Assembly: GCA_022495005.1 (NCBI GenBank)
Contig: JAGYXB010000562.1
Coordinates: forward strand, 62,001 to 126,000
Direction: 5' to 3'
Length of the DNA: 64,000 nucleotides
DNA from: Rhyacophila brunnea
Lineage: Eukaryota; Arthropoda; Insecta; Trichoptera; Rhyacophilidae
The position numbers were made by a program, and so were the translations under genes. Below the pieces are notes generated by a model that was not told the origin of the DNA, ran no database searches, and saw only the letters and a program-made list of their open reading frames with translations. This document shows, in pieces, positions 47,425-57,716 of this stretch; the stretch's first letter is position 1, and every line of letters starts with the position of its first letter.

Positions 47425-47820
47425 CATATATAATTTAGAAAAAAACACTTTCTGATGAATACATTATTACCAATAGAAAAAATCTTTTTTGAAAAAAAAG
47501 TAAGCCAACCCGACGGGGAATCGAGGTTTACGTCCTGATCCGTGAATTACCACTATGCTACGAGGTGACATCCTATCCATATACATACATCAAATGATTT
47601 GGAGGAGCACTGATGAGAAGGTATTAAAATTGACCAATAGTTAAAATTTGTCGCAATTAGTATGTCACCTCGTAGCATAGTGGTAATGCACGGATCAGGG
47701 CGTAAACCTGGAAGATACGGAGTGCGATTCCCCGTCGGGTTGGCTTGCTTTTTTTCAAAAAAGATTTTTTCTATTGGTTATAATATATTCTAGAGAAAGT
47801 GTTTTTCTAAATTATATATG
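47425..47820. mobile_element. Head-to-head tRNA-like SINE pair forming a large inverted repeat
   Basis: The arms 47425-47571 and 47662-47820 are reverse complements over about 145 bases, with a 90-base spacer. The right arm has a tRNA-like head: an A-box-like TAGCATAGTGGTAATGC and a B-box-like GTGCGATTCCCC, then GTCGGGTTGGCTTGC and a T/A-rich tail. The left arm lacks about 15 bases next to its B box. As RNA the whole would fold into a long hairpin. Confidence 0.75.
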
Positions 47821-47996
47821 TTAAAGTTATTAAAATCTATATTACGATGACGGGTATCAGAACCCCTACGCACTTACATAATTTCTTAATCAGAATTATT
47901 AACGGTTCTTCAGATAATTGATGAAGACCTAAAATTAGGGAGGTGGTTTTTCGTATCCCTGACGTCAGTTTTTCATGAAGGCCCTATCTCATGGGT

Positions 47997-48030
47997 ATAT
48001 AAACCCATATTTTTTTATACAAATTCAGTC
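47997..48030 (+). promoter_or_regulatory. Candidate RNA polymerase II core promoter
   Basis: TATATAAA at 47997-48004 is followed 30 bases later by the arthropod initiator TCAGTC (A at 48027), which is ideal spacing. No gene starts downstream within the window, and the surroundings are repeats. This may be the promoter of an LTR or another element rather than of a host gene. Confidence 0.4.
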
Positions 48031-48589
48031 GTCTACTCCTGCTACTAGAGATAAGTTCTCTGACCTGTGCAGCTCCCCTTGGAGATTTTGCAGATATTCG
48101 CGTTGTTTTGAAAACCCGATCGGTAGTTTTTTCGCGAGAAATGAGTAGCGCGTCATATCGGCTACGTCATCACAATCTGCGACGTTGATATATAACGCGG
48201 CGACGGGAATTATTCGTTCGTAACCGAATACGTCATTAAGTACTTAGTAACAAGTACCCGCGAATATATATATAAAAAGAACATGGTTTCTCAAACTTTA
48301 TAGTCGGCGCCTCGACAATATAATAAATGTGCAGCCATACCTATAAATTAAAATAAATACGGATAGTCTTATAGGTACTATAAATTAATTAATTAAAATA
48401 AGTTTATATAATAAATATAGTAATTATTTAGAAATAAAATGTAGTGTTAAGTTGTTAAATAAACATTAATCATAATAAATGTATTTATGAAAAAAATAAT
48501 CTAATAAATATTTAAACAATACTGTCGAAGATTTCTTTTAATTGAAATAAATCCGCGATCTATTTCTTGGGAATATAATTCAGTATAGG
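48031..48589. other. Sequence downstream of candidate promoter
   Basis: GC-richer to about 48250, then very AT-rich. A hAT-like TTTCTCAAACTTTATAGTC phrase lies near 48288. No coding frame is supported. Confidence 0.35.
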
Positions 48590-48910
48590 AACTGGATGAC
48601 AGCTAACAGCTGTTCTTTGACGTTACGCGCACGTGGGTGCGAAACGAATTCGCATTAATAAATATAAAGATTAATAAAGTATCTAAAGGATCCTGACGTC
48701 AGCCTATTACTGGGTGGCGATTTTGAATGATTAATATAACAATATTGTTGTGATGTGTTCGTAAGTGTCGATAAGAACTTTTAGTTGACTATCATCTCCG
48801 ACCTAGAGCTGAGCTAGCCTAAAGCAGGGGTTCTCAACCTGGTCTGAGGGCAGGGCCGGTTGAGGGTATAACGCCCTTGTGGTTATACCAAGACCAGGGT
48901 AACGTCAACT
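48590..48910 (+). repeat. Interspersed repeat, member 2 (partner 28350-28715)
   Basis: It shares the GAGCTAGC, AGCAGGGGTTCTCAACCTGG and ACCAGGGTAACGTC words with the first member in the same order. Confidence 0.5.
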
Positions 48911-48914
48911 GGAT

Positions 48915-49350
48915 GGATAAGTACCTACCTCTTTTTAGGTATCCTGGTTTGGGGGAAAAAATAAATGGTCACGTTATGTATAACGTTAAGTCTCATGAAA
49001 TCACACAATGTTTTATTCTGGGAAAAGGCCATTTAAATGTGATACATTGAATTACTAACGGGTATTCTCAGGTAGCATGAAAGCGCATACATTGACTCAT
49101 TCTGGGGAAAACCCTTTTAAATATCGTCGCCTTAGTATAGGTTTAACCAAAACAATATTATATGAAATGTTAAGAAGACGACAAAAACGTTCATTACCTC
49201 ATATTTCAATACTAAACTTGTATATCAGCTTTCATATTTATTTATTTTACAAAGTGTGAGATTAATTATATTTGAATATATTGAGTAATCTAGTGATATT
49301 ACTTATTTTATTCAAAATAGTTTGTATTTATTTAACAGCAGATTCTGAAT
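48915..49350 (+). pseudogene. Displaced 3' tail of duplicon 3 with vestigial fingers
   Basis: The sequence resumes the copy 3 tail, matching 9940-10320 and 22390-22790, with GGTTTGGGGGAAAAAATAAA and the decayed finger phrase LTHSGENPFKYRRL at about 49095-49130. It ends abruptly at 49350, where a transposon is inserted. Confidence 0.65.
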
Positions 49351-50179
49351 TGAGCGTAGTTATGCACAAAGCAGCCGAGCCACACAAACCTCAAACAGAG
49401 ATAGAAGCACTTTTATGTAAATTGTGTTTCTTTAAATCAGCAAAGCCTCTGTATACTTTTTGAATGATAGATATTATATATAAATATGATTTTGTATAAC
49501 TTTTGAAGAGATAAAAGCATATACTCTATGAAATTTTGGTGTTTTAGTAGTCCAGGTGTTTTGAGTAAAATGATTTTTTTTAGAATATGCATTCTGCAGA
49601 ATGCAGCCATCTCTTACTTTTGTAAGAAAAGTCTTTATTTTTCATTATTTTCTTTAAAAATAGCCTTCTAAGTTACTAAATTATTATGGGAATTTCAAAA
49701 TTCTGAAAATAATTCGAAAAACTTGTAAATTATACATCAATATTTAGCTGCCTGGCACTATTTTTTATATGAAAAATCTGTATATTATATATAATAAAAT
49801 GAAAAACATGTAATGTAATTGAGAAAATAATGTTTATTAATTGAATGTAGAAAAACACACCTTACAGTCACGATTTTAAAAATTTACTAAGTACATAATA
49901 TTATCATTTGGCTGCTTCTTGCAGAACGAATATTGCATATTTTAGAACGCATTTATATGACATTTTTGTATGACAGCAGCTTGGTTGCTTTATGCAAATC
50001 GAAAATGTCATATTCTGCGATTTGCAAAATCTTTAAAACGCATTTATATGAGATGTTTGTATGACAGCAGCTTGGCTGATTTGTGCAGAACGTAAAACAA
50101 ACGTGTGAGATTATGGAAATCACAATAACTAATTTTTTTCAAAATTGTGGCTTGGCTGCTTTGTGCATAACTACGCTCA
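49351..50179. mobile_element. 829 bp DNA element with long inverted repeats and internal repeats
   Basis: The ends TGAGCGTAGTTATGCACAAA (49351) and its complement (to 50179) form a terminal inverted repeat of about 30 bases. AT flanks both sides, and the empty site is seen at the corresponding positions of copies 1 (about 10325) and 2 (about 22788). Inside, a block with CGCATTTATATGA and TGTATGACAGCAGCTTGG is repeated (about 49948 and 50040), and pieces of the terminal sequence recur. There is no transposase frame; superfamily unassigned. Confidence 0.75.
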
Positions 50180-50199
50180 ATTTTAGCGACGATTATTGT

Positions 50200-51690
50200 A
50201 GCTGTTGGTAGCTGTGGATTGATTCAGGCTCACGATGATAATTGCATTTTAAATAGATAGATACTCGTATAATATATCTGGGGCCTAGTGCTAGTTAGGG
50301 TTATCTAGGGCCTAGAGAACAAGCCGGATTTAGAGGAGGATACAGCACTATGGACCATATTATCCAAGTCGTCAGAAAAATCATAGAGCGGTGCCAGGAA
50401 TACAAACCTCCACTATGCATGGGTTTTATAGACTGTGCGAAGGCGTTAGATTCCATAAAGAAAGGTTCAATACTCGATGCACTCAAAAACCAAGGAATCC
50501 CTGTGCGCTATATAAATATTTTTAATAATATATAAGTAGGTACAGTCGATAGCGCAACAGCATCTGTCAATCTCCATTAACCATCGCTCAGATTTCCTAT
50601 CAGCAAAGGAGTCCGACAAGGTGATTCAATCTCACCTAACCTATTTACAGCTAGGTACCCTACTCCTACAACCAAGGTTGAAGACTACTTATTCAGGCAA
50701 CTTGACTGCAATGACAAAGCACGAGCCCAATTCTACAAGGTTCTAAGTGTTCGTCTTTAAAAAAACAAACCCAACAATGAAGTAGTATTCTAAGCTGCCT
50801 CATTGTTACTTTTGTTTCTCCAAGGACAAACACTTAGAGCCTTGTAGTTCTCCACTCGCGAAAGGGAGCCCCATAAATGGAGAAATCCTGAGTCATCTGT
50901 GCTTTGCCGATGATATAGTATTTTTTTTCACAAGACTCAGTAGACCTCCAAACCAGAATGCACGAACTCGCTGAAGTAAGCAATAACGTAGGCTTGAAAA
51001 TAAAGGTAACAAAGGTGAAAGTCATATTCAACTGCTTTGCGGGCCAAAAAGAGATCCTCACCAATGGCACTCAGCTCGAACAGGTGAAAAACTACATCTT
51101 TCTGGGACAACAAGTGTCTAGGTATAGATGGACACATATTTGATGAAATTGTTCGCAGAGTAAAGCTAGTCTGGAGTGCTTTTGGATGCTTGAATAATGT
51201 CTTCAAAAATGACCTTCCACTATGCCTAAATCTCAAAGTGTTCAACCTGTCTGTGCTTCCCGTAATCACACATGCGTGTGAAACATCGACCCTACGTAAA
51301 AGAGAGATTCCGAAACTTGGGGTAGCGCAACGCTGTATATAGAGGTGCATTCTGGGCATAACGCGAAAGGACAAAAAAGGAATGAGTTTATAAGGAAGCA
51401 GACAAAGCTTTCCGATGTGATTGAGTTCACTAAAAGTCTCAAATGGAGATGGGCTGGACACTTTGCTAGAAGAAGAGACGATTATTGGACGAATTTAGTC
51501 ATCCAGTGGTATCCAAGAGGTACAAAACGTCCGCATGGTAGATCTAGAGGCCTCTGGATAGATGAAATGATAAAGTTCTGCGGAAGTACGTGGCAACGCA
51601 ACGCACAGGACAGAGAGAAGTAGAAGCAGCTTGAAGAGGCCTTCATCTAGCAGTAGATAGATTCAGGCTGATGATGATGATGATGATAAG
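50200..51690 (+). mobile_element. RTE LINE upstream of copy 4
   Basis: A 3'-end scrap (50209-50245) is followed by a 5'-truncated RTE. Recognisable parts are EQAGFRGGYSTMDHI near 50317, FIDCAKALDSIKKGSILDAL and FADDIV near 50900. Further on come QVKNYIFLGQQ, ETSTLRKREIPKLGVAQR and the C-terminal IKSLKWRWAGH-type region (51345-51623). It ends in a (GAT)n tail at about 51668-51688. Frameshifts and a 141-base MITE (50720-50860) interrupt it. It corresponds to the LINEs at 1-410 and 29830-34016. Confidence 0.82.
50720..50860. mobile_element. 141 bp MITE inside the RTE, AAAG target duplication
   Basis: AAAG flanks the insert (50716-50719 and 50861-50864), and the copy 3 LINE shows the empty site near 30198. 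The ends begin CACGAG and finish CTCGCG, and the subterminal CTACAAGGTTCTAAGTGTT pairs with its near-complement at 50828-50846. There is no coding capacity. Confidence 0.82.
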
Positions 51691-52283
51691 TAGTTCAAGT
51701 CGATACTTTTAAGAGTCATTACTTACAAGCGATGAGACTGAAAATGATTATTTACCAGATGAAAGACATGTTAGTGAATAAGTCTGTCTTAAATGGCCTA
51801 TAGGTACGCTACTTATTACTATTATGTAATGTATATGTGAGTAAATGGTGTGTGGAAGGTAGGTACATAATTATTATGTGTAGGTAATGAAAACCTTTAA
51901 AATGATAAATAATAATAAAAAGTGTGTCTTAAACTGCCTATGTCTTGATTATTACCGCTGTGTATTTGGTGCAAGATGTGCCTATGTCACTCCTATTGTC
52001 CTCATTTCCCAGTATTTTCAAGAAAAAACTGTCTGATTATTTGCCATGAGCTTGTCAATTTATGTATATTATAACCAGATGTTCATGGTGTGTATTAATA
52101 AAGTTAATAATATTAATTGAGAGAAATAAACAATCTCTTGTACTGAACAATAATTGATATATTTATTTTGATATAGGCACTTATTACATTCGGCCCCAGA
52201 TATTGTTCGATACCGATTTTGATAAATATTATGGCAATTCATAATAATTATGACAGAGTATAATCAGGTTAGTTTACAAAACG
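51691..52283. other. Duplicated 5' flank of copy 4
   Basis: Matches 411-1006. It is expected to hold any promoter; none was recognised with confidence. Confidence 0.5.
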
Positions 52284-52316
52284 ATGGCAACACTGCTGAG
52301 TGGTGTGCAAATGTAA
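52284..52316 (+). promoter_or_regulatory. Shortened upstream ORF of copy 4
   Basis: MATLLSGVQM then TAA. This corresponds to the 30-codon frames of copies 1 and 3 but is cut to ten codons. Confidence 0.3.
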
Positions 52317-52417
52317 TTTATATTATGATTTTATTTCCAGTTGGCGACATTGTCATTGTTTTCGCGTGGTTACTGCATGGGAATAACAATTAATCATTTG
52401 GTAATCAAATACGTAAA

Positions 52418-52549
52418 ATGGATGTCAAAGTTGAACCAGACGTAAGCGAATCAGACGCGGAAAGGGAGAAAAGTTGCAATGTAGGCGGAGAGCGCCCAAA
52501 CATTTATATAAAACAAGAGATTCCCGACATTGATAGTCACGCAATTGAG
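52418..52549 (+). CDS. Zinc-finger copy 4, 5' coding exon
   Basis: Forty-four codons begin MDVKVEPDVSESDAERE and end HAIE at GAG|GTTAGT, phase 0. VKVE (3-6) and IKQE (31-34) are both present. Spliced to 55564 it gives about 597 residues before the frameshift-derived stop. With copy 2 it is the most intact of the + strand set. Confidence 0.72.
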
Positions 52550-54744
52550 GTTAGTTTGTCAAATACCTACTTATAGCGAACCATGACAGGAATAAAGGGA
52601 AATTGCTGTACCTACTGTAGGCATGTAAAATGTAACAAGTTTATTTTGATAAACGCGTTTTCCAATGTATAGCTTAATTTTTATCTGACAAATCATGGCA
52701 CCAAAGAACGATTCTCGTCTAACTGCAATAGACACGTCCTTTATTTTAACAATTATGAAATAAGAAGGGAGGGGAAGGGAGGTACTTCAGTCGCGTGCGC
52801 TTCCCAGGTGAAGAAAGCGATTGAATCGACAACTGAAGGGGATTGTTGGCAACGCTTGTAAAGACATTAATAACCAACCTCAGTAATTGGCAAACAGAAT
52901 GAAAAGAGAGTTTATCATCGAAACATGTCATATACAAAATAAAGAGAGGCGCATTTAGATGAGTCACTGCGGATGCGGACAGTGAATTGAATGCGGGCAT
53001 TCACTTTTTTTACACGTGTTTTACTCAATTCATTCCAAAATGGCGTTAAGTTAAATTGAGGTGCAGGTTGGAATTCAAACAATTTGTGATTGTCTGTTAT
53101 GTGAATGCAGAAAATTCATCGAGAGAAAAAGAGGCGCTGATGGATAAAATCATGGGTAGCGCGACGTATTGTCATGAGGAATATGATGCTTGCGCATGCG
53201 CAGCATCGAAGTCATCAAAAAGTAGATTCAGTTGAACTTCACTTACTTTTGATTCCTGATAATCACTTTCGATGAATCGTTGATGAATGTGCGTTTACAC
53301 GGGATTATAGGGATAATTCCTCCGCGACGATTGTCAAAAGTGAATCATGTAAACGGGGCCTTTAAAAACCTTTACCGACCTATTTCTCCTATATTATGTT
53401 TATTTTCCCCTGAAATTCAAGATTTAAACTATTCAATTTGAAAAACGTCCATCAGTTGTCAGACAGTACCTATGTTGACATACTTTTGTGCGCATACGCT
53501 CAACACGGCTTGCGGCTGATTTGAAATTAGCTACCTATATTATGATTGGACATCGTAGTGCCCAGATTTCGATATAGGTAACGATTTGACAATTTGTAAT
53601 TGTCACCGCTGGGTAATGACATTCTGATTGATCTGTGGGCATTTGTGGTTTAAGGGCGGACGTGCTCAGCGTGGGTCAAAATGGAGCTTTTTTCCTATTT
53701 TCAAAGCATGATCCTGGACACACCTTAAACGTTGTAGATAATCTATTTGTATAATTTTGAAGCCTTATTATCCTTTATATTTATTTTAAACATTTGATGA
53801 CTGTATAAAGTATTTTTATTACATAAAATAGTAATCTTTTAAACCTCTCGCTCTAATGTTTTAGAATATAGTCATATTTCGGTACATTACTGTGCAGTGG
53901 TGTTAAGATTTTTTACATTCATTACCATTACAACCTCACCGAAAAAAATCTTTATTTTTAACGGTACATGTTCAATCACGCGCGTTAATGTGCTCTTCGT
54001 GCGTTTTTTTAAACGGTACATGTTCAAACACGCATGTAGTAAACGTCTTAACAGTAGTTTTTCTCTGTTATCTTCCTCATACGCGGCTTTCTCTTCTGGT
54101 TGTCAATCGCTTCCTAGCTAAATTCGGTCTAAAAATATAGGGGTACCTTCTAATCGTATGTCTCACGTTTTAGAGGCCAAATGTCATCTCCAAAGGGCAG
54201 GGATGGTTGCAGGGCTTTAGGTACAATTCTTGTAAGTACAGGCTGTTAGCATATGTGTACAAAGTTTTGTCACCAAGAATCAAAATAAGTTGCTTCCGCA
54301 GCCAAATGCGGACAACCAACTAGTATCTCTACCTACGGTCTGGGGTTACATACTCTTTCACTCAGCGTTGGCGGCTTCTTTACCTGCATTTTTGGTGTTT
54401 CACGGCATCTCTCAGAATTTTGTTTGAGCTAGAGATTTTTTTTGCTGGACGATATTATTATTTTAAGCTAAACATTGAATCGTAGATCAAATAATACATA
54501 ATCTTAATTCTATTGACATTGTTTTTTTTTATTAAGTAATATTAACTTGAACTAAAATTTATTGCATGTTTTGAATTTAGTTTACTTCTGGTGCGCCAAA
54601 TATACGGTTGCCCCTTTAATATTTATGTGGGTATTTGCAAGAGTATTAAATATAAATAATTTTTTTATCAAAATTTCTTTAATAGCCATTTTGTGTGAGA
54701 GGGAAAACGAATCAAGTGTGTCTGAATAATTATGTGATATTATT
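52550..54744 (+). other. Intron of copy 4, 5' part
   Basis: This is duplicated intron sequence. The stretch at about 53645-53785 is shared with copy 2 and with the upstream intron of the - strand paralog. No gene is supported; the ORF at 53897-54121 is not conserved. Confidence 0.6.
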
Positions 54745-54997
54745 ACCCACGATGGCCACGTGGCTAAGGCGCTGATTTCTCGAGTCGAGGGTCCCAGGTT
54801 CGAATCCTGGGTCTGGCAAGTACACATATTGTTTTTCAATTTGTGTATGAGTAAGAGTATGAACCTAATAGGTTGGGCAAGTGGCTGACATCCATTTCTC
54901 GTAAAAATACAAATCTGTTAATACAAACTTCCACTCTGTGGAGGCCCATATGATCCTTTTAGGATTGAACATGGTCGAAAGAAGAAGAAGAAGAAAA
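54745..54997 (+). mobile_element. tRNA-derived SINE in the copy 4 intron
   Basis: Same insertion as 3519-3773, better preserved: A box TGGCTAAGGCG, perfect T-arm-like CCCAGGTTCGAATCCTGGG and a (GAAGAA)n tail. The anticodon stem is not formed, so it is a SINE and not a tRNA gene. Confidence 0.8.
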
Positions 54998-55563
54998 TGA
55001 TAACATAAATTAATGATTCCGCATGTATACCCTTTTGGGCGGACAATCAAATGCATCTGCTTCCTGCGGATATTTGGTAAACATTACTATTTGTTTTAGA
55101 TTCGTCATTATAAGTGGTTTTAAAAAGTAGGCTCGTTAAACGGGATAATGCGAGTAGACGGCTCAAATGATATACATCCTGAGACTTTAAATACACTAAT
55201 GGACGATTAGAACTCGCTCGAAATACGAAAACTCATGACTTACCTATAAAAGTCTCTTAGATTATGAAACGCATATTTTACATCATGGAACAATGGTAGT
55301 CATAGGATCAAAATAGTCACAAAATACCAAATCTGCAGTGCGACTTTTTAAGCATTTGCACTTGAGGGTGCAACTCTTTTCCGCAAAGGTCAAATTATAT
55401 TTCCCTAAGCGCGCTGTGGGTATACTCGTGACTTTCACCATTTCCCTTTGCCGACATTCTATTATCAAAGTTTCCTTGTGTAACGTTTGGTCTCAAGTCT
55501 TCAAATGGTGTTATTTTATAATTATAATATCGTCGCACCAACTGAAAATTGTTGTTTTTTTAG
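54998..55563 (+). other. Intron of copy 4, 3' part with acceptor
   Basis: The conserved terminal intron block ends in TTTTTTTAG at 55563. Confidence 0.6.
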
Positions 55564-57225
55564 TTTGTCCCCGGAAGCTCAGTGACGGCCAGGATTGCGA
55601 GTCTCAAATCGTTGTCGGAGAATACTGATATCCAAGATCCTTGGGAAGACCTACAGATCGACGAACATGATATTAAGAAAGATGTCCTGGAATACAATGA
55701 AAAGTTTAGAGATATAAACGTAATCTGTCGCACTGCTAGAGGTGTTCAATCAAATGTGAAAATCCCTGACTTATTAGAGGCTGTTATAGAATTGGAAAAA
55801 AAATCGTTTTATAAAAAAAATTTCGTTTGTAGTATCTGTTTTGATTTTTTTCAATCGTTCGACCAAATGAAACTTCATAAATCATTACATGAAAACACAT
55901 TGGCGGAAATGACTAATTCCGAATCAAGGCTGTTTAAATGTGTTAAAAGTAATTACACATGGAAACGATTTTGTCAGGCGAAGACTCAAGATATGACCAA
56001 TGAGTCATATCTTGAACTGAATGCAGTTGAAAAAAAGTTTAAATGTGACAAGTGCAATTACTCAAGTGTAAAGTTATGTCACATGAAATCACACAAAATG
56101 ACTCATACCGGAGACAAACAATTTAAATGTGAGGATTGTAATTACCTATGTGTGTCGTCACGAAATATGAGATTGCATAAAATTACTCATTCTAGCAAAA
56201 AGCCATTCAAATGTATGGAATGCAATTACTCATGTGCGAGGTCAGATAGCATGAAATTGCATAAAATGACTCATTCTGGTGAAAAGCCATTCAAATGTGA
56301 GGTATGCAGTTTCTCATGTGCAAAGTCAGGAAATATGAAATTGCATAAAATGACCCATTCTGGTGAAAAGCCATTCAAATGTGAGCAATGTAATTACTCA
56401 TGTGTGTCATTGGGAAGTATCAAATTCCACAAAATGACTCATTCTGGTGAAAAGCCATTCAAGTGTGATGAATGCACTTACTCAAGTGCAAGGTCAAATC
56501 ACATGAAATTGCATAAAATGACTCATTCTAGCGAAAAGCCATTCAAATGCGAAGAATGCGACTACTCATGTGTACACGTAGGTAACATGAAGGCACATAA
56601 AATGAAACATTCTGGTGAAAAGCCATTTAAATGTGAGGAATGCCATTACTCAAGTTCAAGGTCAGGTGACATGAAAGTACATAAATTGACTCATTCTGGT
56701 GAAAAGCCATTCAAATGTGAGAAATGTAATTATTCATGTGTGTCGTTGGGTAATATGAAATTCCACAAAATGACTCATTCTGGTGAAAAGCCATTCAAGT
56801 GTGATGACTGCAATTACTCAAGTGCAAGGTCAAATCACTTGAAATTGCATAAAATGACTCATTCTGGCGAAAAGCCATTCAAATGTGAGGAATGCGACTA
56901 TTCATGTGTACACGTAGATAACATGAAGGCACATAAAATGAAACATTCTAGTGAAAAGCCATTCAAATGTGAGGAATGCCATTACTCAAGTGCAAGGTCA
57001 GGTGACATGAAAGTACATAAATTGACTCATTCCGATGAAAAGCCATTCAAATGTGAGCAATGTCATTACTCATGTGTGTCGTTGGGTAATATGAAATTCC
57101 ATAAAATGACTCATTCTGGTGAGAAGCCATTCAAGTGTGATGAATGCAATTACTCCAGTGCAAGGTCAAATCACATGAAATTGCATAAAATGATTCATTC
57201 TAGCAAAAAAGCCAATCAAATGTGA
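55564..57225 (+). CDS. Zinc-finger copy 4, array exon (15 fingers open)
   Basis: The exon starts FVPGSSVTAR in phase 0. The acidic linker DPWEDLQIDEHD, the first canonical finger (CSICFDFF) and the degenerate second finger are followed by 14 fingers of the C-x2-C-x12-H-x3-H form. Fingers 6 to 15 follow a repeating order of helices (VSLG, ARSNH, VHV-N, ARSGD). The frame ends at TGA 57223-57225 because an A run at about 57204-57209 has one extra base relative to paralogs (normal GAAAA). Fingers continue in the next frame. A DNA-binding nuclear role is inferred from the architecture. The frameshift lies in a homopolymer and could be an assembly error. Confidence 0.85.
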   Translation, partial: FVPGSSVTARIASLKSLSENTDIQDPWEDLQIDEHDIKKDVLEYNEKFRDINVICRTARGVQSNVKIPDLLEAVIELEKKSFYKKNFVCSICFDFFQSFDQMKLHKSLHENTLAEMTNSESRLFKCVKSNYTWKRFCQAKTQDMTNESYLELNAVEKKFKCDKCNYSSVKLCHMKSHKMTHTGDKQFKCEDCNYLCVSSRNMRLHKITHSSKKPFKCMECNYSCARSDSMKLHKMTHSGEKPFKCEVCSFSCAKSGNMKLHKMTHSGEKPFKCEQCNYSCVSLGSIKFHKMTHSGEKPFKCDECTYSSARSNHMKLHKMTHSSEKPFKCEECDYSCVHVGNMKAHKMKHSGEKPFKCEECHYSSSRSGDMKVHKLTHSGEKPFKCEKCNYSCVSLGNMKFHKMTHSGEKPFKCDDCNYSSARSNHLKLHKMTHSGEKPFKCEECDYSCVHVDNMKAHKMKHSSEKPFKCEECHYSSARSGDMKVHKLTHSDEKPFKCEQCHYSCVSLGNMKFHKMTHSGEKPFKCDECNYSSARSNHMKLHKMIHSSKKANQM

Positions 57226-57716
57226 GGAATGCGAAAACTCAAGTGCAAGGTCAAATCACATGAAATTGGATAAAATTACGCATTGCGAAAATCCATTCAA
57301 ATGTAAGGAATGCGACTACTCATGTGTACACGTAGGTAACATGAAGGCACATAAAATGAAGCATTCTGGTAAAAAGCCAATTAAATGTGAGGAATGCCAT
57401 TACTCACGTGCAAGGTCAGGTCACGTGAAAGTACACAATTTGACTCATTCTGGTGAAAAGCCATTTAAATGTGAGTTATACAATTACTCGTGTGCACAAT
57501 TAAGTAGCATAAAATATTATAATTTGACTCATTCTGGTATAAAGCCATTCTAGTGTGGGTTATGCATTTACTCATGTGCAACGTCAGGTAGCATGAAATT
57601 ACATAAAATGAGTCATTCTGGTATTAAGGTATTATTTGATTCTTGTGATCACTCATGTGTAACGTCTATTAACCTGAAATTGCATAAAATGACTTATTCT
57701 GGTAAAAACAATTAAA
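57226..57716 (+). pseudogene. Continuation of copy 4 array in the +1 frame
   Basis: Finger codons continue (57260-57553), with increasing loss of ligands: a missing cysteine in CELYNYSC, and YYNL replacing H-x3-H. TAG is at 57551-57553, and decayed fingers run on to about 57716. Even if the A-run frameshift is not real, the protein would end at this TAG. Confidence 0.75.

Noticed and set aside
54748..54825. Functional tRNA gene
   Set aside because: A and B boxes and a T-arm are present, but the anticodon stem and acceptor stem do not form, and an extra body with (GAA)n tail follows. It is a SINE.
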